From Streptomyces sp. NRRL S-37 (GTDB taxonomy: Bacteria; Actinomycetota; Actinomycetes; Streptomycetales; Streptomycetaceae), in NCBI RefSeq assembly GCF_000721605.1, contig NZ_JOIZ01000007.1:286377-350376 (forward strand): a DNA stretch of 64,000 nucleotides, in the 5' to 3' direction. The notes beneath the pieces are model-generated. The model made no database searches and had not been told where the DNA came from. It was given only the letters and a program-made list of their open reading frames with translations. A program made the position numbers and the translations under genes. Below, one piece after another: positions 54,413-62,865 of this stretch (positions are counted from its first letter, which is position 1; each line of letters opens with the position of its first letter).

Positions 54413-54444
54413 CGGCCGGCCCCGGGCGTCCCCGGGACCGGCCG
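54413..54444. terminator. terminator after the membrane-protein gene
   Basis: 14-bp stem with one mismatch (54,413-54,426 with 54,431-54,444), 4-nt loop, followed by TTCTCT. Nothing else is evident in 54,393-54,676. Confidence 0.6.
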
Positions 54445-54676
54445 TTCTCTGGGGTGACCGGGCCGCTGTCCCCTGCCGTCCGGTCACGTCCCCGGAGCGA
54501 GGTCCCACGACGCGCGGCACGATCCGCACGTCTCATCGCCCCGGCGAGTCACGCGTGGTACTGCTCGGGTCCGCCCCTGGCCGACGCGGACACCGGTACC
54601 AACGAAGCGGTGCCGGTACCGGTCACGCGCCGTACGGGTGAGAAGCGCGCGGACGTCCGTACCACGCACGCGAAGG

Positions 54677-54973
54677 TCAGATCCTGCCGCGGCACAGCTC
54701 CAGCAGGGTCATCGCGAGCGCGGTGCCCGGCTTGCCCAGGGCGTCCCGGTAGTGGGCGAGGACCTCCATCTCGCGGGAGAGGTTCACCCGCCGCCCGCCG
54801 GAGGCGATCCGCTCCTTCTGGATGACGGCCGACACGGCCATCCGTTCCTGCACCAGACCGATGATCCGGTCGTCGAGCGCGTCGATCCGCTCGCGGGCGC
54901 CGGTGATCAGCTCGGCGGCCTCGGTGGTGCGGGCGCCGGTCTTCTCGGTCGACTCCGTCGTGGTGGTGGTCAT
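54677..54973 (-). CDS. chorismate mutase (AroQ fold)
   Basis: A 98-residue AroQ-type chorismate mutase that converts chorismate to prephenate on the way to Phe and Tyr. It has a Thr-rich start, I-D-A-L-D-D-R-I-I-G-L-V-Q-E-R helix 1 with the catalytic Arg region, and a following helix with S-A-V-I-Q-K-E-R and S-R-E-M-E-V-L-A. ATG at 54,973 with GAGGAG upstream. The 5' region on the same strand holds a leader peptide with Phe/Tyr codons and a terminator hairpin, i.e. the gene looks attenuated. Confidence 0.88.
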   Translation of the reverse strand: MTTTTTESTEKTGARTTEAAELITGARERIDALDDRIIGLVQERMAVSAVIQKERIASGGRRVNLSREMEVLAHYRDALGKPGTALAMTLLELCRGRI

Positions 54974-55032
54974 GCCGGGGCTCCTCGTGGGTGGGTGCGG
55001 GGCCCCGGAGCGACAGGGTCCGGAGGGAAACG

Positions 55033-55069
55033 CCAGGCGCCCCGGACCTTGTCGGCCCGGGGCGCCTGG
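55033..55069 (-). terminator. attenuator hairpin of the chorismate mutase gene
   Basis: Perfect 13-bp G/C-rich stem (55,033-55,045 with 55,057-55,069), 11-nt loop, followed on the minus strand by CGTTTCCC. It lies 19 nt after the leader-peptide stop and 60 nt before the chorismate mutase start, the position expected for a transcription attenuator. Confidence 0.75.
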
Positions 55070-55088
55070 GAAGTCGCTTGTCAGTTGC

Positions 55089-55160
55089 TCAAGCAGCACG
55101 ACCATGGCAGCCGGCGGGCCGGTCGCCATAGGTAAAGAGGAAGGTCGGGTGCGTGAGCAT
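55089..55160 (-). CDS. Phe/Tyr leader peptide of the chorismate mutase gene
   Basis: A 23-residue frame starting M-L-T-H-P-T-F-L-F-T-Y, with two Phe and one Tyr in five codons, ending C-H-G-R-A-A. There is no ribosome binding site, but a promoter lies directly upstream with its start site at or next to the ATG, so translation would be leaderless. Starvation for Phe/Tyr would stall ribosomes at F-L-F-T-Y and could prevent the terminator hairpin from forming. This is inference from layout. Confidence 0.7.
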   Translation of the reverse strand: MLTHPTFLFTYGDRPAGCHGRAA

Positions 55161-55166
55161 GGGGCA

Positions 55167-55195
55167 AGTATGCCCGGCCGGCCGCAGCCGTCCAA
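55167..55195 (-). promoter_or_regulatory. sigma70-type promoter of the leader/chorismate mutase transcript
   Basis: On the minus strand TTGGAC (55,190-55,195), a 17-nt spacer, and CATACT (55,167-55,172), with 6 nt between the -10 and the leader ATG. Good match to the principal sigma (HrdB) pattern and to a leaderless start. Confidence 0.65.
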
Positions 55196-55307
55196 CACGG
55201 GCCGCATGGTGAGACGGGGCCCGGTTCCGGCGGCGGGACCGGGCCCGCCGCCGTCTCGGTAGAATTGGGAGGCACAAGACCCCCGCCCCACCGCCGGAAG
55301 GCACCTC

Positions 55308-56888
55308 GTGTCATCAGCGTCTCCCGCTGCCAACGCGCCCGACACCGTCCTGGTCGTCGACTTCGGCGCGCAGTACGCCCAGCTCATCGCCCGTCGCGTC
55401 CGCGAGGCGCGGGTCTACAGCGAGATCGTGCCGAGCACCATGCCGGTCGAGGAGATCCTCGCCAAGAACCCCGCGGCGATCATCCTGTCCGGCGGCCCCT
55501 CGTCCGTGTACGAGGAGGGCGCCCCGAGTCTCGACCGCGAGATCTTCGAGGCCGGCGTTCCCGTCTTCGGCATGTGCTACGGCTTCCAGCTCATGGCCCA
55601 GAGCCTGGGCGGCCAGGTGGACAACACCGGCGCCCGCGAGTACGGCCGCACCGACCTGCACGTCGCCAAGAACTCCTCCACCCTCTTCGAGGGCACCCCG
55701 GACGAGCAGGACGTCTGGATGTCGCACGGCGACGCCTGCTCCGCCGCCCCCGAGGGCTTCACCGTCACCGCCTCGACGGACATCGTCCCGGTCGCCGCGT
55801 TCGAGAACGACGACAAGAAGCTCTACGGCGTCCAGTACCACCCCGAGGTGATGCACTCCACGCACGGGCAGCAGGTGCTGGAGCACTTCCTGTACCGGGG
55901 CGCGGGCCTCACCCCGGACTGGACCACCGGCAACGTCATCGACGAGCAGGTCGACGCCATCCGCGAGCTGGTCGGCGACAAGCGCGCCATCTGCGGCCTG
56001 TCCGGCGGCGTGGACTCCGCGGTCGCCGCGGCGCTCGTCCAGAAGGCCATCGGCTCCCAGCTGACCTGCGTGTACGTCGACCACGGCCTGATGCGCAAGG
56101 GCGAGACCGAGCAGGTCGAGAAGGACTTCGTCGCCGCGACCGGCGTCCAGCTCAAGGTCGTGGACGCGCAGGAGCGGTTCCTCACGGCTCTGAAGGGCGT
56201 CTCCGACCCCGAGGAGAAGCGGAAGATCATCGGCCGGGAGTTCATCCGGGTCTTCGAGCAGGCCCAGGCCGAGATCATCGCGGACGAGGGCCCGGCGGTG
56301 GAGTTCCTGGTCCAGGGCACCCTCTACCCGGACGTCGTCGAGTCCGGCGGCGGCACCGGCACCGCCAACATCAAGTCCCACCACAACGTGGGCGGCCTGC
56401 CCGAGGACCTCGAGTTCAAGCTGATCGAGCCGCTGCGCAAGCTGTTCAAGGACGAGGTCCGGATGGTCGGCCAGGAGCTCGGCCTGCCCGAGGAGATCGT
56501 CCAGCGCCAGCCGTTCCCCGGCCCGGGGCTCGGCATCCGCATCGTCGGCGAGGTCACCAAGGAGCGGCTCGACCTGCTCCGCGAGGCCGACGCCATCGCC
56601 CGCGAGGAGCTGACCGCGGCCGGACTCGACCGGGACATCTGGCAGTGCCCGGTCGTCCTGCTCGCGGACGTGCGCTCGGTGGGCGTCCAGGGCGACGGCC
56701 GCACCTACGGTCACCCGATCGTGCTGCGCCCCGTCTCCAGCGAGGACGCCATGACCGCCGACTGGTCCCGGCTGCCGTACGACGTCCTCGCGAAGATCTC
56801 GACCCGGATCACCAACGAGGTGCGGGACGTCAACCGCGTCGTCCTCGACGTGACCTCCAAGCCGCCGGGCACCATCGAGTGGGAGTGA
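55308..56888 (+). CDS. guaA: GMP synthase (glutamine-hydrolysing)
   Basis: A 526-residue GuaA: N-terminal class I glutamine amidotransferase with catalytic Cys in F-G-M-C-Y-G-F near residue 87 and the His/Glu pair Y-H-P-E-V near residue 180; ATP-pyrophosphatase domain with the P-loop S-G-G-V-D-S near residue 230; C-terminal dimerisation domain with the K-P-P-G-T-I-E-W-E end. Converts XMP to GMP, the step after guaB. Start GTG; GGAAGG upstream. A TAGAAT -10-like hexamer lies at 55,260-55,265. Divergent from the chorismate mutase leader. Confidence 0.97.
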   Translation: MSSASPAANAPDTVLVVDFGAQYAQLIARRVREARVYSEIVPSTMPVEEILAKNPAAIILSGGPSSVYEEGAPSLDREIFEAGVPVFGMCYGFQLMAQSLGGQVDNTGAREYGRTDLHVAKNSSTLFEGTPDEQDVWMSHGDACSAAPEGFTVTASTDIVPVAAFENDDKKLYGVQYHPEVMHSTHGQQVLEHFLYRGAGLTPDWTTGNVIDEQVDAIRELVGDKRAICGLSGGVDSAVAAALVQKAIGSQLTCVYVDHGLMRKGETEQVEKDFVAATGVQLKVVDAQERFLTALKGVSDPEEKRKIIGREFIRVFEQAQAEIIADEGPAVEFLVQGTLYPDVVESGGGTGTANIKSHHNVGGLPEDLEFKLIEPLRKLFKDEVRMVGQELGLPEEIVQRQPFPGPGLGIRIVGEVTKERLDLLREADAIAREELTAAGLDRDIWQCPVVLLADVRSVGVQGDGRTYGHPIVLRPVSSEDAMTADWSRLPYDVLAKISTRITNEVRDVNRVVLDVTSKPPGTIEWE

Positions 56889-56901
56889 CCTTTCCGGGTC
56901 C

Positions 56902-57381
56902 TCAGGTCCGTTTGAGGGTGCGCACCGGCTCTCCGGGCTTCCAGACCTGGACGACGAGGTACTTCTCGTCCTCCACGTAGGTCCTCACGACCTCCGTCAG
57001 CTCGGTGCGGAAGAGGTGGAACGGCTCCGGCGGTTCCACCTCTTCGGCGTACCGGCGCCGGGTCTCCGTGTCGTCGTCGGCGATCTCGACCGCCCGTCCG
57101 CCGATACGGACGTCGCCGCCGCCCATGCCCGTGCCGTCGCCCGGGTTCGCCTGGAGCGCGAAGCGCGGATCGCGGCGCAGATCGAGCGCCTTGAGCGAGT
57201 CCGGCATCATGCCGAACCACAGCTCCCCGTTCAGGAAGCGGACCTCCAGACCGGTGGTACGCGGTGAGCCGTCCTTGCGCAGGGTCGCGAGGACGTGGTG
57301 GGTGTAGGCGGCGAAGCGCTCCTCCACGGTCTTCGCGAACTCGGGTTCGGCGGCGTCGAAGGCCGCCCAGTTCGTGTGCAT
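56902..57381 (-). CDS. pyridoxamine 5'-phosphate oxidase-fold (split-barrel) flavin/F420-type protein
   Basis: A 159-residue split-beta-barrel protein. The pattern H-H-V-L-A-T-L-R-K-D-G-S-P-R-T-T-G-L-E-V, then G-E-L-W-F-G-M, and K-A-L-D-L-R-R-D-P-R-F-A-L-Q is typical of the PNPOx-like family that binds FMN, F420 or haem. Specific cofactor and substrate are not readable. Convergent with guaA, 13 nt between the stops. Confidence 0.85.
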   Translation of the reverse strand: MHTNWAAFDAAEPEFAKTVEERFAAYTHHVLATLRKDGSPRTTGLEVRFLNGELWFGMMPDSLKALDLRRDPRFALQANPGDGTGMGGGDVRIGGRAVEIADDDTETRRRYAEEVEPPEPFHLFRTELTEVVRTYVEDEKYLVVQVWKPGEPVRTLKRT

Positions 57382-57683
57382 GGGCCGAGTGTGACGGAGA
57401 TACCGGACATCTTGTGTCGGGTATCCGGGGCTGCCGGGTGCCTGGTGTCACCGGGTGTCCGGTGCCACGGAACGGATGGGCTGGACGGAGCTGCCGAGCC
57501 GGGCGGGGCTGTCGAATGGGACGGCATGTCAACCCGGCGTCCTGAAGTTCACTCGTCCTGACCGGTCCCGCCGGATGGGAAGGGGGCGGGGTAGGGCACA
57601 ATTCGCTTTCGTCGCAGGGGACTTGTGTCGTGGTTGTGTGACGGCTTCGACGGCTTCGATGGTGGGGAAGGCGGGCTTCGGGC
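57382..57683. other. intergenic region upstream of the IPT-like membrane protein
   Basis: 302 nt. Contains a short direct repeat (GGCTTCGAC/GGCTTCGAT near 57,641-57,660) and the promoter area of the next gene; no gene or strong hairpin recognised. Confidence 0.5.
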
Positions 57684-58964
57684 GTGGCGGTGCAGGAGGC
57701 GAGGCGGGGCGGTCCCGACATGGGCGCTCATGAGGGGGGCTGCACCTGCGGGGACTGTCCGCACGGCGTGCGTGAGGGGCATCGGCGGGCGGTCGCCGCG
57801 TTCCTGCTGAAGCGGGACGAGTTCGCGGCCGGACACGGGGTGCCGGCCGCGGTGGCCCACTCCGCCTCCGCCTCCCGGCAGTGGGTGTCGGAGGAACTGA
57901 CGCAGGCCGCGGAGATCGTCGCCGAACGGGGGCGGGCCGAGGGCGCGGCGTGGCTGGTGCGGCTGTGGCGGCGGACCGCGGGTGTGGTGTGGGCGGGCGT
58001 CGTGCTGCTGCTCCTGGGGCAGGCGCTCACGGCGATCGGCGCGGGGTGGACCACCGCGCGCACCGCCGGGCTGCTGGCCGCGCTGGTGATGGCCGGGGCG
58101 CTGACCGCCGCGTCGTGGTTCCACCGGGCACGCGGGGGTGCGCTGGCACCGGTGATCGGGGAGGACAACCGGCTCTCCACGTCCCGTGCGGTGGCCGCGT
58201 GCTGGGTGCTGTTCCTGGCGTTCACGGTGCTCGTTCTGGCGGGGCGGCTCGCGGCCGCCTCCGGGAACAGGGAGCGGGACGCGCTGATCGACGGGCTGGA
58301 ACTCGCCCGCGGTGCCGGTGTGGTGACCGTGCTGGCCGTGGTGTGCGGGATCGCCGTGCTGGTGCGGCGGGTGGTCGGACTGCGGGTGCTGGGACAGCGG
58401 CTGCAGAAGGTGCGCGCCTACCGGCCCAGGGCGGCGGACCTGCTGACCGACGACTCGGGGCGGGGGAGCTTCGCCGACATCCAGTACGTCGTGATCAGCG
58501 GCGTCGCCCTGGTGTTCGCGGCGGTGCGGCTGGCCCGGCGGCCGGACCAGCTGCCGGACCTGCCGTGGGGGCTCGCGGTAGTGGTGCTGGTGTCGGCGGC
58601 GACGTATCTCGCGGGGAAGTACGCGGAGGGCGGCCGTCCGGTGATCCTTTCGGTGGTGCGGGCCCGCGAGGTCGGTGATCTGGACGCGCCGATCCGGACC
58701 GGGGACGACATCGAGATCCGGGGGGCCGGGTTCGTGCCGGTGGGCGCCCAGGGGGCGGACCGGCTGTCCCGGATGGTGGTCCGGGTCGGACCGGTGAACG
58801 TTCATGTACCGCTGGTCCCGGTGACGGGCGGCTTCGACAACCCCACGGACACCCTGCTGACCGTCCCGGTCCCGGTAGAGGTCGAGCCGGGACGGGTGGA
58901 GGTCCAGGTCATCACGGCAGCGGGCGTGGAAACCAACCGCTACGCGATCGACGTGACGGACTAG
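57684..58964 (+). CDS. multi-pass membrane protein with C-terminal beta-sandwich (IPT-like) domain
   Basis: A 426-residue protein. A C-T-C-G-D-C-P-H-G motif near residue 19 is a potential metal site. Then about six hydrophobic segments fall between residues 95 and 310, and a cytoplasmic or extracellular C-terminal domain with G-D-D-I-E-I-R-G-A-G-F and V-N-V-H-V-P-L-V resembles IPT/TIG folds. Function unknown. GTG start at 57,684; an ATG at 57,720 is possible. Monocistronic. Confidence 0.72.
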   Translation: MAVQEARRGGPDMGAHEGGCTCGDCPHGVREGHRRAVAAFLLKRDEFAAGHGVPAAVAHSASASRQWVSEELTQAAEIVAERGRAEGAAWLVRLWRRTAGVVWAGVVLLLLGQALTAIGAGWTTARTAGLLAALVMAGALTAASWFHRARGGALAPVIGEDNRLSTSRAVAACWVLFLAFTVLVLAGRLAAASGNRERDALIDGLELARGAGVVTVLAVVCGIAVLVRRVVGLRVLGQRLQKVRAYRPRAADLLTDDSGRGSFADIQYVVISGVALVFAAVRLARRPDQLPDLPWGLAVVVLVSAATYLAGKYAEGGRPVILSVVRAREVGDLDAPIRTGDDIEIRGAGFVPVGAQGADRLSRMVVRVGPVNVHVPLVPVTGGFDNPTDTLLTVPVPVEVEPGRVEVQVITAAGVETNRYAIDVTD

Positions 58965-59004
58965 GCGAACACGCGTTCCCGCGTTCCCCGTTCCGCGGGC
59001 AGTC

Positions 59005-59124
59005 GTGCCTCCCCCAGTGCCTTAAGGGCCTGGGAGGTACCCCCAGGGCGATGGGGTCCCCCCGCTCGAGCGGAGTCGAGAGTGGGGGAGGGTGGGCTGG
59101 GGGTACCCCCTCTGGGGGAGGCAC
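59005..59124. mobile_element. 120-bp MITE-like element with terminal inverted repeats
   Basis: Perfect 13-bp inverted repeats (GTGCCTCCCCCAG at 59,005-59,017 and its complement at 59,112-59,124) bound a palindrome-rich sequence containing GGTACCCCC-type motifs and CTTAAGG. It lies in the 329-nt gap before the DoxX gene. This resembles small interspersed palindromic elements seen in Streptomyces genomes. No coding capacity. Confidence 0.6.
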
Positions 59125-59293
59125 CTCGCAAGCGCCGGGCTGCGCGAACGCCCCCGGCCCGCACCAGCGCGCGGCACCCCCAAGCACCGCACTCCGAAGG
59201 AAAACCCCGCCCCCAGGGTTGAGCCGCCCTCATGTGTCGTACGTATGGTCTGTCAAAAAGTGCCGGCACGGCAGTGAGAGGCGGCGGACAGTG

Positions 59294-59824
59294 ATGACTC
59301 ACGTTATGCGTACGGACACGCACTCCCCACACTCCGGCGGCGACGGGGACTGGCGGGACACCGCCACCCGCTACGCCCTCGTCCCCCTGCGCCTCTTCCT
59401 CGGAATCACCTTCCTCTACGCCGGCCTCGACAAACTCACGGACAGCGCGTTCATGAAGGACTCCGGCGCCGGCTCGATCGGCGACATGATGCGCGGCGTC
59501 CGCGACTCCTCCGCCGTCCCCGCCCTGGTCGACATGGCGCTGGAGAGCCCGGTCGCCTTCGGTTACGCCATCGCCCTCGGAGAGCTGGCCGTCGGCATCG
59601 GCGCCCTGCTCGGCCTGCTCACCCGCGTCGCCGCCCTCGGCGGAGCGTTGATCTCCCTCAGCCTGTGGCTGACCGTGAGCTGGGCCGCCGATCCGTACTA
59701 CTACGGCAATGACCTCCCGTATCTGATGGCCTGGACCCCGCTGGTGCTGGCGGGCGCTCCGCTGCTGTCCGTGGACGCCGCTTTTCGCGCACGACGACGG
59801 CAGCGGACGGGCGAGTACAGGTGA
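59294..59824 (+). CDS. DoxX-family membrane protein
   Basis: A 176-residue protein with four membrane helices and the DoxX pattern R-L-F-L-G-I-T-F-L-Y-A-G-L-D-K-L near residue 35 and G-E-L-A-V-G-I-G-A-L-L-G-L-L-T-R in the middle. Members are linked to quinone or redox membrane functions, often poorly defined. ATG at 59,294; a GTG one codon earlier is possible. Convergent with the next gene, 11 nt apart. Confidence 0.87.
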   Translation: MTHVMRTDTHSPHSGGDGDWRDTATRYALVPLRLFLGITFLYAGLDKLTDSAFMKDSGAGSIGDMMRGVRDSSAVPALVDMALESPVAFGYAIALGELAVGIGALLGLLTRVAALGGALISLSLWLTVSWAADPYYYGNDLPYLMAWTPLVLAGAPLLSVDAAFRARRRQRTGEYR

Positions 59825-59835
59825 CGCAGGAGCGC

Positions 59836-60045
59836 TCAGGGCGCCGCCCGGCCCCGCCGACGGCGGACCAGGCCGGTCACCGTGCCCACCGCGCCGGCCA
59901 GGCAGAGCCCGCCGGTGACCACGGGGATCACCGCGAACCACGGGGTGTCCCAGAGGCCGCCCGCGTCCCCCGCGTAGATCACCGCGGCGAGGATGAGGAA
60001 GAGACCGGCGATCAGCCTGCCCGGCCGGAACTCATGATGCGGCAC
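59836..60045 (-). CDS. small two-helix membrane protein
   Basis: A 69-residue protein with hydrophobic segments at about residues 11-25 and 36-58 and an Arg-rich tail (R-R-R-R-G-R). Its start overlaps the end of the PspC/LiaF-like gene by 14 nt, so the two are translationally coupled. Probably an accessory of that membrane stress protein (inference). Confidence 0.7.
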   Translation of the reverse strand: MPHHEFRPGRLIAGLFLILAAVIYAGDAGGLWDTPWFAVIPVVTGGLCLAGAVGTVTGLVRRRRGRAAP

Positions 60046-61393
60046 GGCTCACCTCCGCCTGCCCCGCGCCGACCTGGAGCTCGAGGTCGAGCGTGCCCGC
60101 CTCCCCGGCGCCGGCCGGCGGCTTCAGGGTGACCTCCTTGTGTTTGCCCGGTGCCACGTCCACGTCCTTCTGCTTGTCGCCCGGCAACTGAATGTCGCCC
60201 ACCCCCACGTCGATGCTCAGCCGCACCGTCACGTCCCTGGGCACGATCACGTGGATGCGGCCCAGCCCGACGTCCGCCCGCGTCGAGACGGTGCGGTCGT
60301 CGGGGATACGTATCGCGGACAGGTCCAGTTCGCCCTCGCCGGCGCCCAGGTCGTAGGTCGGGCGCAGTTGCGCGACCGAGGTGGGCTCCCAGGTCGTCTG
60401 CTTCCAGTCGGTGCCGATGTCCTTGGGCAGGGCGGCCGAGCCGGCGAGCAGGCCCGCCGTGAGGACGGCCAGGACGATCGACCCGGCCCCGGTGCGGCCG
60501 ATGAACGCGCTGACCGCGATGCCGAGGCCGATGACGGCGAGTGCGCAGGCGAGGCCGGTCTGCAGACTGGTGCCCAGGGGATGCGACTCCCAGGTCAGCC
60601 CGCTGCCGAGGCCGCACGCGACCAGGGCGAGCAGGAATGTCCGGCCGCCGATTCCGCCCCGGGGACCGCGTGGGTGCGACGGCCGGTGGGGCGGTGCGTA
60701 CGCCTTCTCGCGGGCGCCGGCGGGAGTGCCGAGGCCGATGGTGACGGCGGCGTCGATGTCCCGGTCGCGGGCGTCCGGGGGGCCCCACAGATAGCCCGTG
60801 CCTCCGACGTGGGTGCCGTCCTTGACGATGGGGTCACGCCACCACGACGGGAAGGCGGAGGGGGCCGGCGGGGCCTGGGGCTCCGGCGGGGCGTCGGCCG
60901 CGGCCTGGGCGGCGATGTGGTCGGGGCTGGGCGCGCCGCGCCGCCGTGACCAGTACCCGGCGCCGGCGAGCAGCAGGGACAGTATGACGGCGAAGCTCAG
61001 CACCCCGTCGTTGCTCAGCATGGTGAGGAAGACGCCGCAGCCGACCAGCGCGAACAGCACGGCCGTCAGGGTGTGGCCGCTGACCCGGCCGGTCAGCAGC
61101 CGGCGGATCTCGTTCTCCTCCTCGTCCTCGTACGGGACGAAGAGCCAGGCGAAGCCGTAGAAGATGAGGCCGATGCCGCCGGTGGCGGACAGGACCGCAA
61201 GCGTGATCCGGAAGATCACCGGGTCCATGTCGCACTGCCGGCCGAGCCCCGCGCACACCCCGCCGAGCAGCTGGTGCCGGCGGTCGCGCCGGAAGGGCCC
61301 GCTCTCGTCGGCCGGCTCCGGTGGCGCCGCGGTCGCTCCTCCCGGGCCCGAGACGGGTCCCGGACCCGTCGTGGCGTGCTGGTGATCGGTCAT
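60032..61393 (-). CDS. PspC-domain membrane protein with LiaF-like C-terminus
   Basis: A 453-residue protein. The PspC domain (about residues 40-110) has L-L-G-G-V-C-A-G-L-G-R-Q-C-D-M-D-P and F-A-W-L-F-V-P-Y. Several further membrane helices follow (about 118-150 and 255-315). The C-terminal beta-rich domain has G-L-G-R-I-H-V-I-V-P-R-D-V-T and V-G-V-G-D-I-Q-L-P-G, the pattern of LiaF-type cell-envelope-stress proteins. Divergent from the PspC-containing histidine kinase gene, whose signalling it likely influences. Confidence 0.87.
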   Translation of the reverse strand: MTDHQHATTGPGPVSGPGGATAAPPEPADESGPFRRDRRHQLLGGVCAGLGRQCDMDPVIFRITLAVLSATGGIGLIFYGFAWLFVPYEDEEENEIRRLLTGRVSGHTLTAVLFALVGCGVFLTMLSNDGVLSFAVILSLLLAGAGYWSRRRGAPSPDHIAAQAAADAPPEPQAPPAPSAFPSWWRDPIVKDGTHVGGTGYLWGPPDARDRDIDAAVTIGLGTPAGAREKAYAPPHRPSHPRGPRGGIGGRTFLLALVACGLGSGLTWESHPLGTSLQTGLACALAVIGLGIAVSAFIGRTGAGSIVLAVLTAGLLAGSAALPKDIGTDWKQTTWEPTSVAQLRPTYDLGAGEGELDLSAIRIPDDRTVSTRADVGLGRIHVIVPRDVTVRLSIDVGVGDIQLPGDKQKDVDVAPGKHKEVTLKPPAGAGEAGTLDLELQVGAGQAEVSRAAS

Positions 61394-61459
61394 GGGTCCA
61401 TGGTGACGGGCGAGCCGCCGCGGCGGCAGTCGGTACGACCCTGGCCGGACCCTGATATC

Positions 61460-61476
61460 GGTCCCCGAGGGGGACC
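61460..61476. promoter_or_regulatory. small hairpin/operator candidate in the divergent PspC promoter region
   Basis: 7-bp inverted repeat (GGTCCCC-GAG-GGGGACC) in the 179 nt between the two divergent PspC genes; GACCCTGAT occurs at 61,448 and again at 61,530. Could be a regulator-binding site. Confidence 0.3.
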
Positions 61477-61572
61477 GGGGGAGCGTTCGACGGGCCCGGC
61501 CCGCGGAGATCAGGGGAGTCTCCGGGGCCGACCCTGATGCTCCGCCACTCCGGGCGTGTGACCATCAATGGC

Positions 61573-62865
61573 ATGTCGGAAGCCGCAGCAGCGCCCGTAG
61601 TCGAGCCGCGGCCGCCGCGCAAGCTCTACCGCAGCAGTGACGGACGCTGGCTCGGTGGTGTGGCGCGGGGGCTCGCCGGACACCTCGGGCTGCCCGTGAT
61701 CTGGGTACGTCTCGTCTTCGTCGGCCTGTTCATGGCTGACGGGCTCGGCGCGCTGCTGTACGCCGCGTTCTGGTTCTTCGTACCGCTGGGCGTCGGCGGT
61801 GTGGACGCGCAGAAGCCGCCCTCGCTGGTGACGACGGAGACCTCGCCGGACGGCCGGCGCAGACTCGTCACCCGGAAACCGGACAAGGGGCAGATCGTCG
61901 CCCTGCTCCTCATGGTCGTGGTGGCCATGATCTTCGTGGGCAATGTGGACCTGACCAACGGGACCAGGGCCTACCTCTGGCCGACCGTGCTGGTCGGCGC
62001 GGGCGTCGCCCTGGTCTGGCGGCAGGCGGACAACGCCCGTCGGGCCCGCTGGATGGAGGTCGGCCGCCGCCGGCGCACGGTCACGCTGCTGCGGGCCGGG
62101 GCCGGAGTGCTCCTGGTGACGGCGGGCGCCTCGGGCATCTTCGTCCTGCGGGGCTCCGGCAGCCACCTCGGCTCGGTGCTCCAGGCGGCCCTCGCGGTCC
62201 TCGTCGGCGTCACCCTCCTCGCCGGCCCCTACCTCGTACGCATGACCCAGGACCTCTCCGAGGAGCGCCTGATGCGCATCCGCGCGCAGGAACGCGCGGA
62301 GGTCGCCGCCCACGTCCACGACTCGGTGCTGCACACCCTCACCCTGATCCAGCGCAACGCGGACAACGCGGGCGAGGTGCGCCGTCTGGCCCGGGCCCAG
62401 GAGCGCGACCTGCGCGCCTGGCTCTACAAGCCGGAGGGCACCGGCAAGGACGAGGACGACGAACCCGCCACCCTCGCCGAGGCGGTGAAGCGCAACGCCG
62501 CCGAGGTGGAGGACAAGCACGGCGTCCCCCTCGAGGTGGTGGTCGTCGGCGACTGCCCGCTCGACGAGAGAATCGGCGCACAAATGCAGGCCGCGCGCGA
62601 AGCGATGGTCAACGCCGCCAAGTACGGTGGCGAGGGAGGCGCGGTGCAGGTCTACGCCGAAGTCGAGGGGAAGAAGGTCTTCGTGTCCGTCAGGGACCGC
62701 GGCCCCGGCTTCGACCTGGACTCGATACCCGCCGACCGCATGGGCGTCAGAGAATCGATCATCGGCCGCATGGAGCGCAACGGAGGCACGGCGCGACTGC
62801 GCGCGGTGCCGGACGGCGGCACGGAGGTCGAGTTGGAGATGGAGAGGGCGGGGAAGACGTCATGA
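61573..62865 (+). CDS. PspC-domain histidine kinase (NarL-partner type)
   Basis: A 430-residue sensor kinase. An N-terminal PspC-like domain (residues 15-75: G-R-W-L-G-G-V-A-R-G-L-A-G-H-L-G) is followed by about four membrane helices, then the HisKA_3-type dimerisation domain with R-A-E-V-A-A-H-V-H-D-S-V-L-H near residue 240 (phospho-acceptor His) and an HATPase domain with E-A-M-V-N-A-A-K-Y and D-R-G-P-G-F-D. ATG at 61,573 chosen by protein pattern; an ATG at 61,537 is in frame, and neither has a clear ribosome site. Overlaps the response-regulator start by 4 nt. Confidence 0.88.
   Translation: MSEAAAAPVVEPRPPRKLYRSSDGRWLGGVARGLAGHLGLPVIWVRLVFVGLFMADGLGALLYAAFWFFVPLGVGGVDAQKPPSLVTTETSPDGRRRLVTRKPDKGQIVALLLMVVVAMIFVGNVDLTNGTRAYLWPTVLVGAGVALVWRQADNARRARWMEVGRRRRTVTLLRAGAGVLLVTAGASGIFVLRGSGSHLGSVLQAALAVLVGVTLLAGPYLVRMTQDLSEERLMRIRAQERAEVAAHVHDSVLHTLTLIQRNADNAGEVRRLARAQERDLRAWLYKPEGTGKDEDDEPATLAEAVKRNAAEVEDKHGVPLEVVVVGDCPLDERIGAQMQAAREAMVNAAKYGGEGGAVQVYAEVEGKKVFVSVRDRGPGFDLDSIPADRMGVRESIIGRMERNGGTARLRAVPDGGTEVELEMERAGKTS

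Noticed and set aside
51042..54536. 1,164-codon minus-strand open frame
   Set aside because: Antisense to the GMC oxidoreductase and the following membrane-protein gene.
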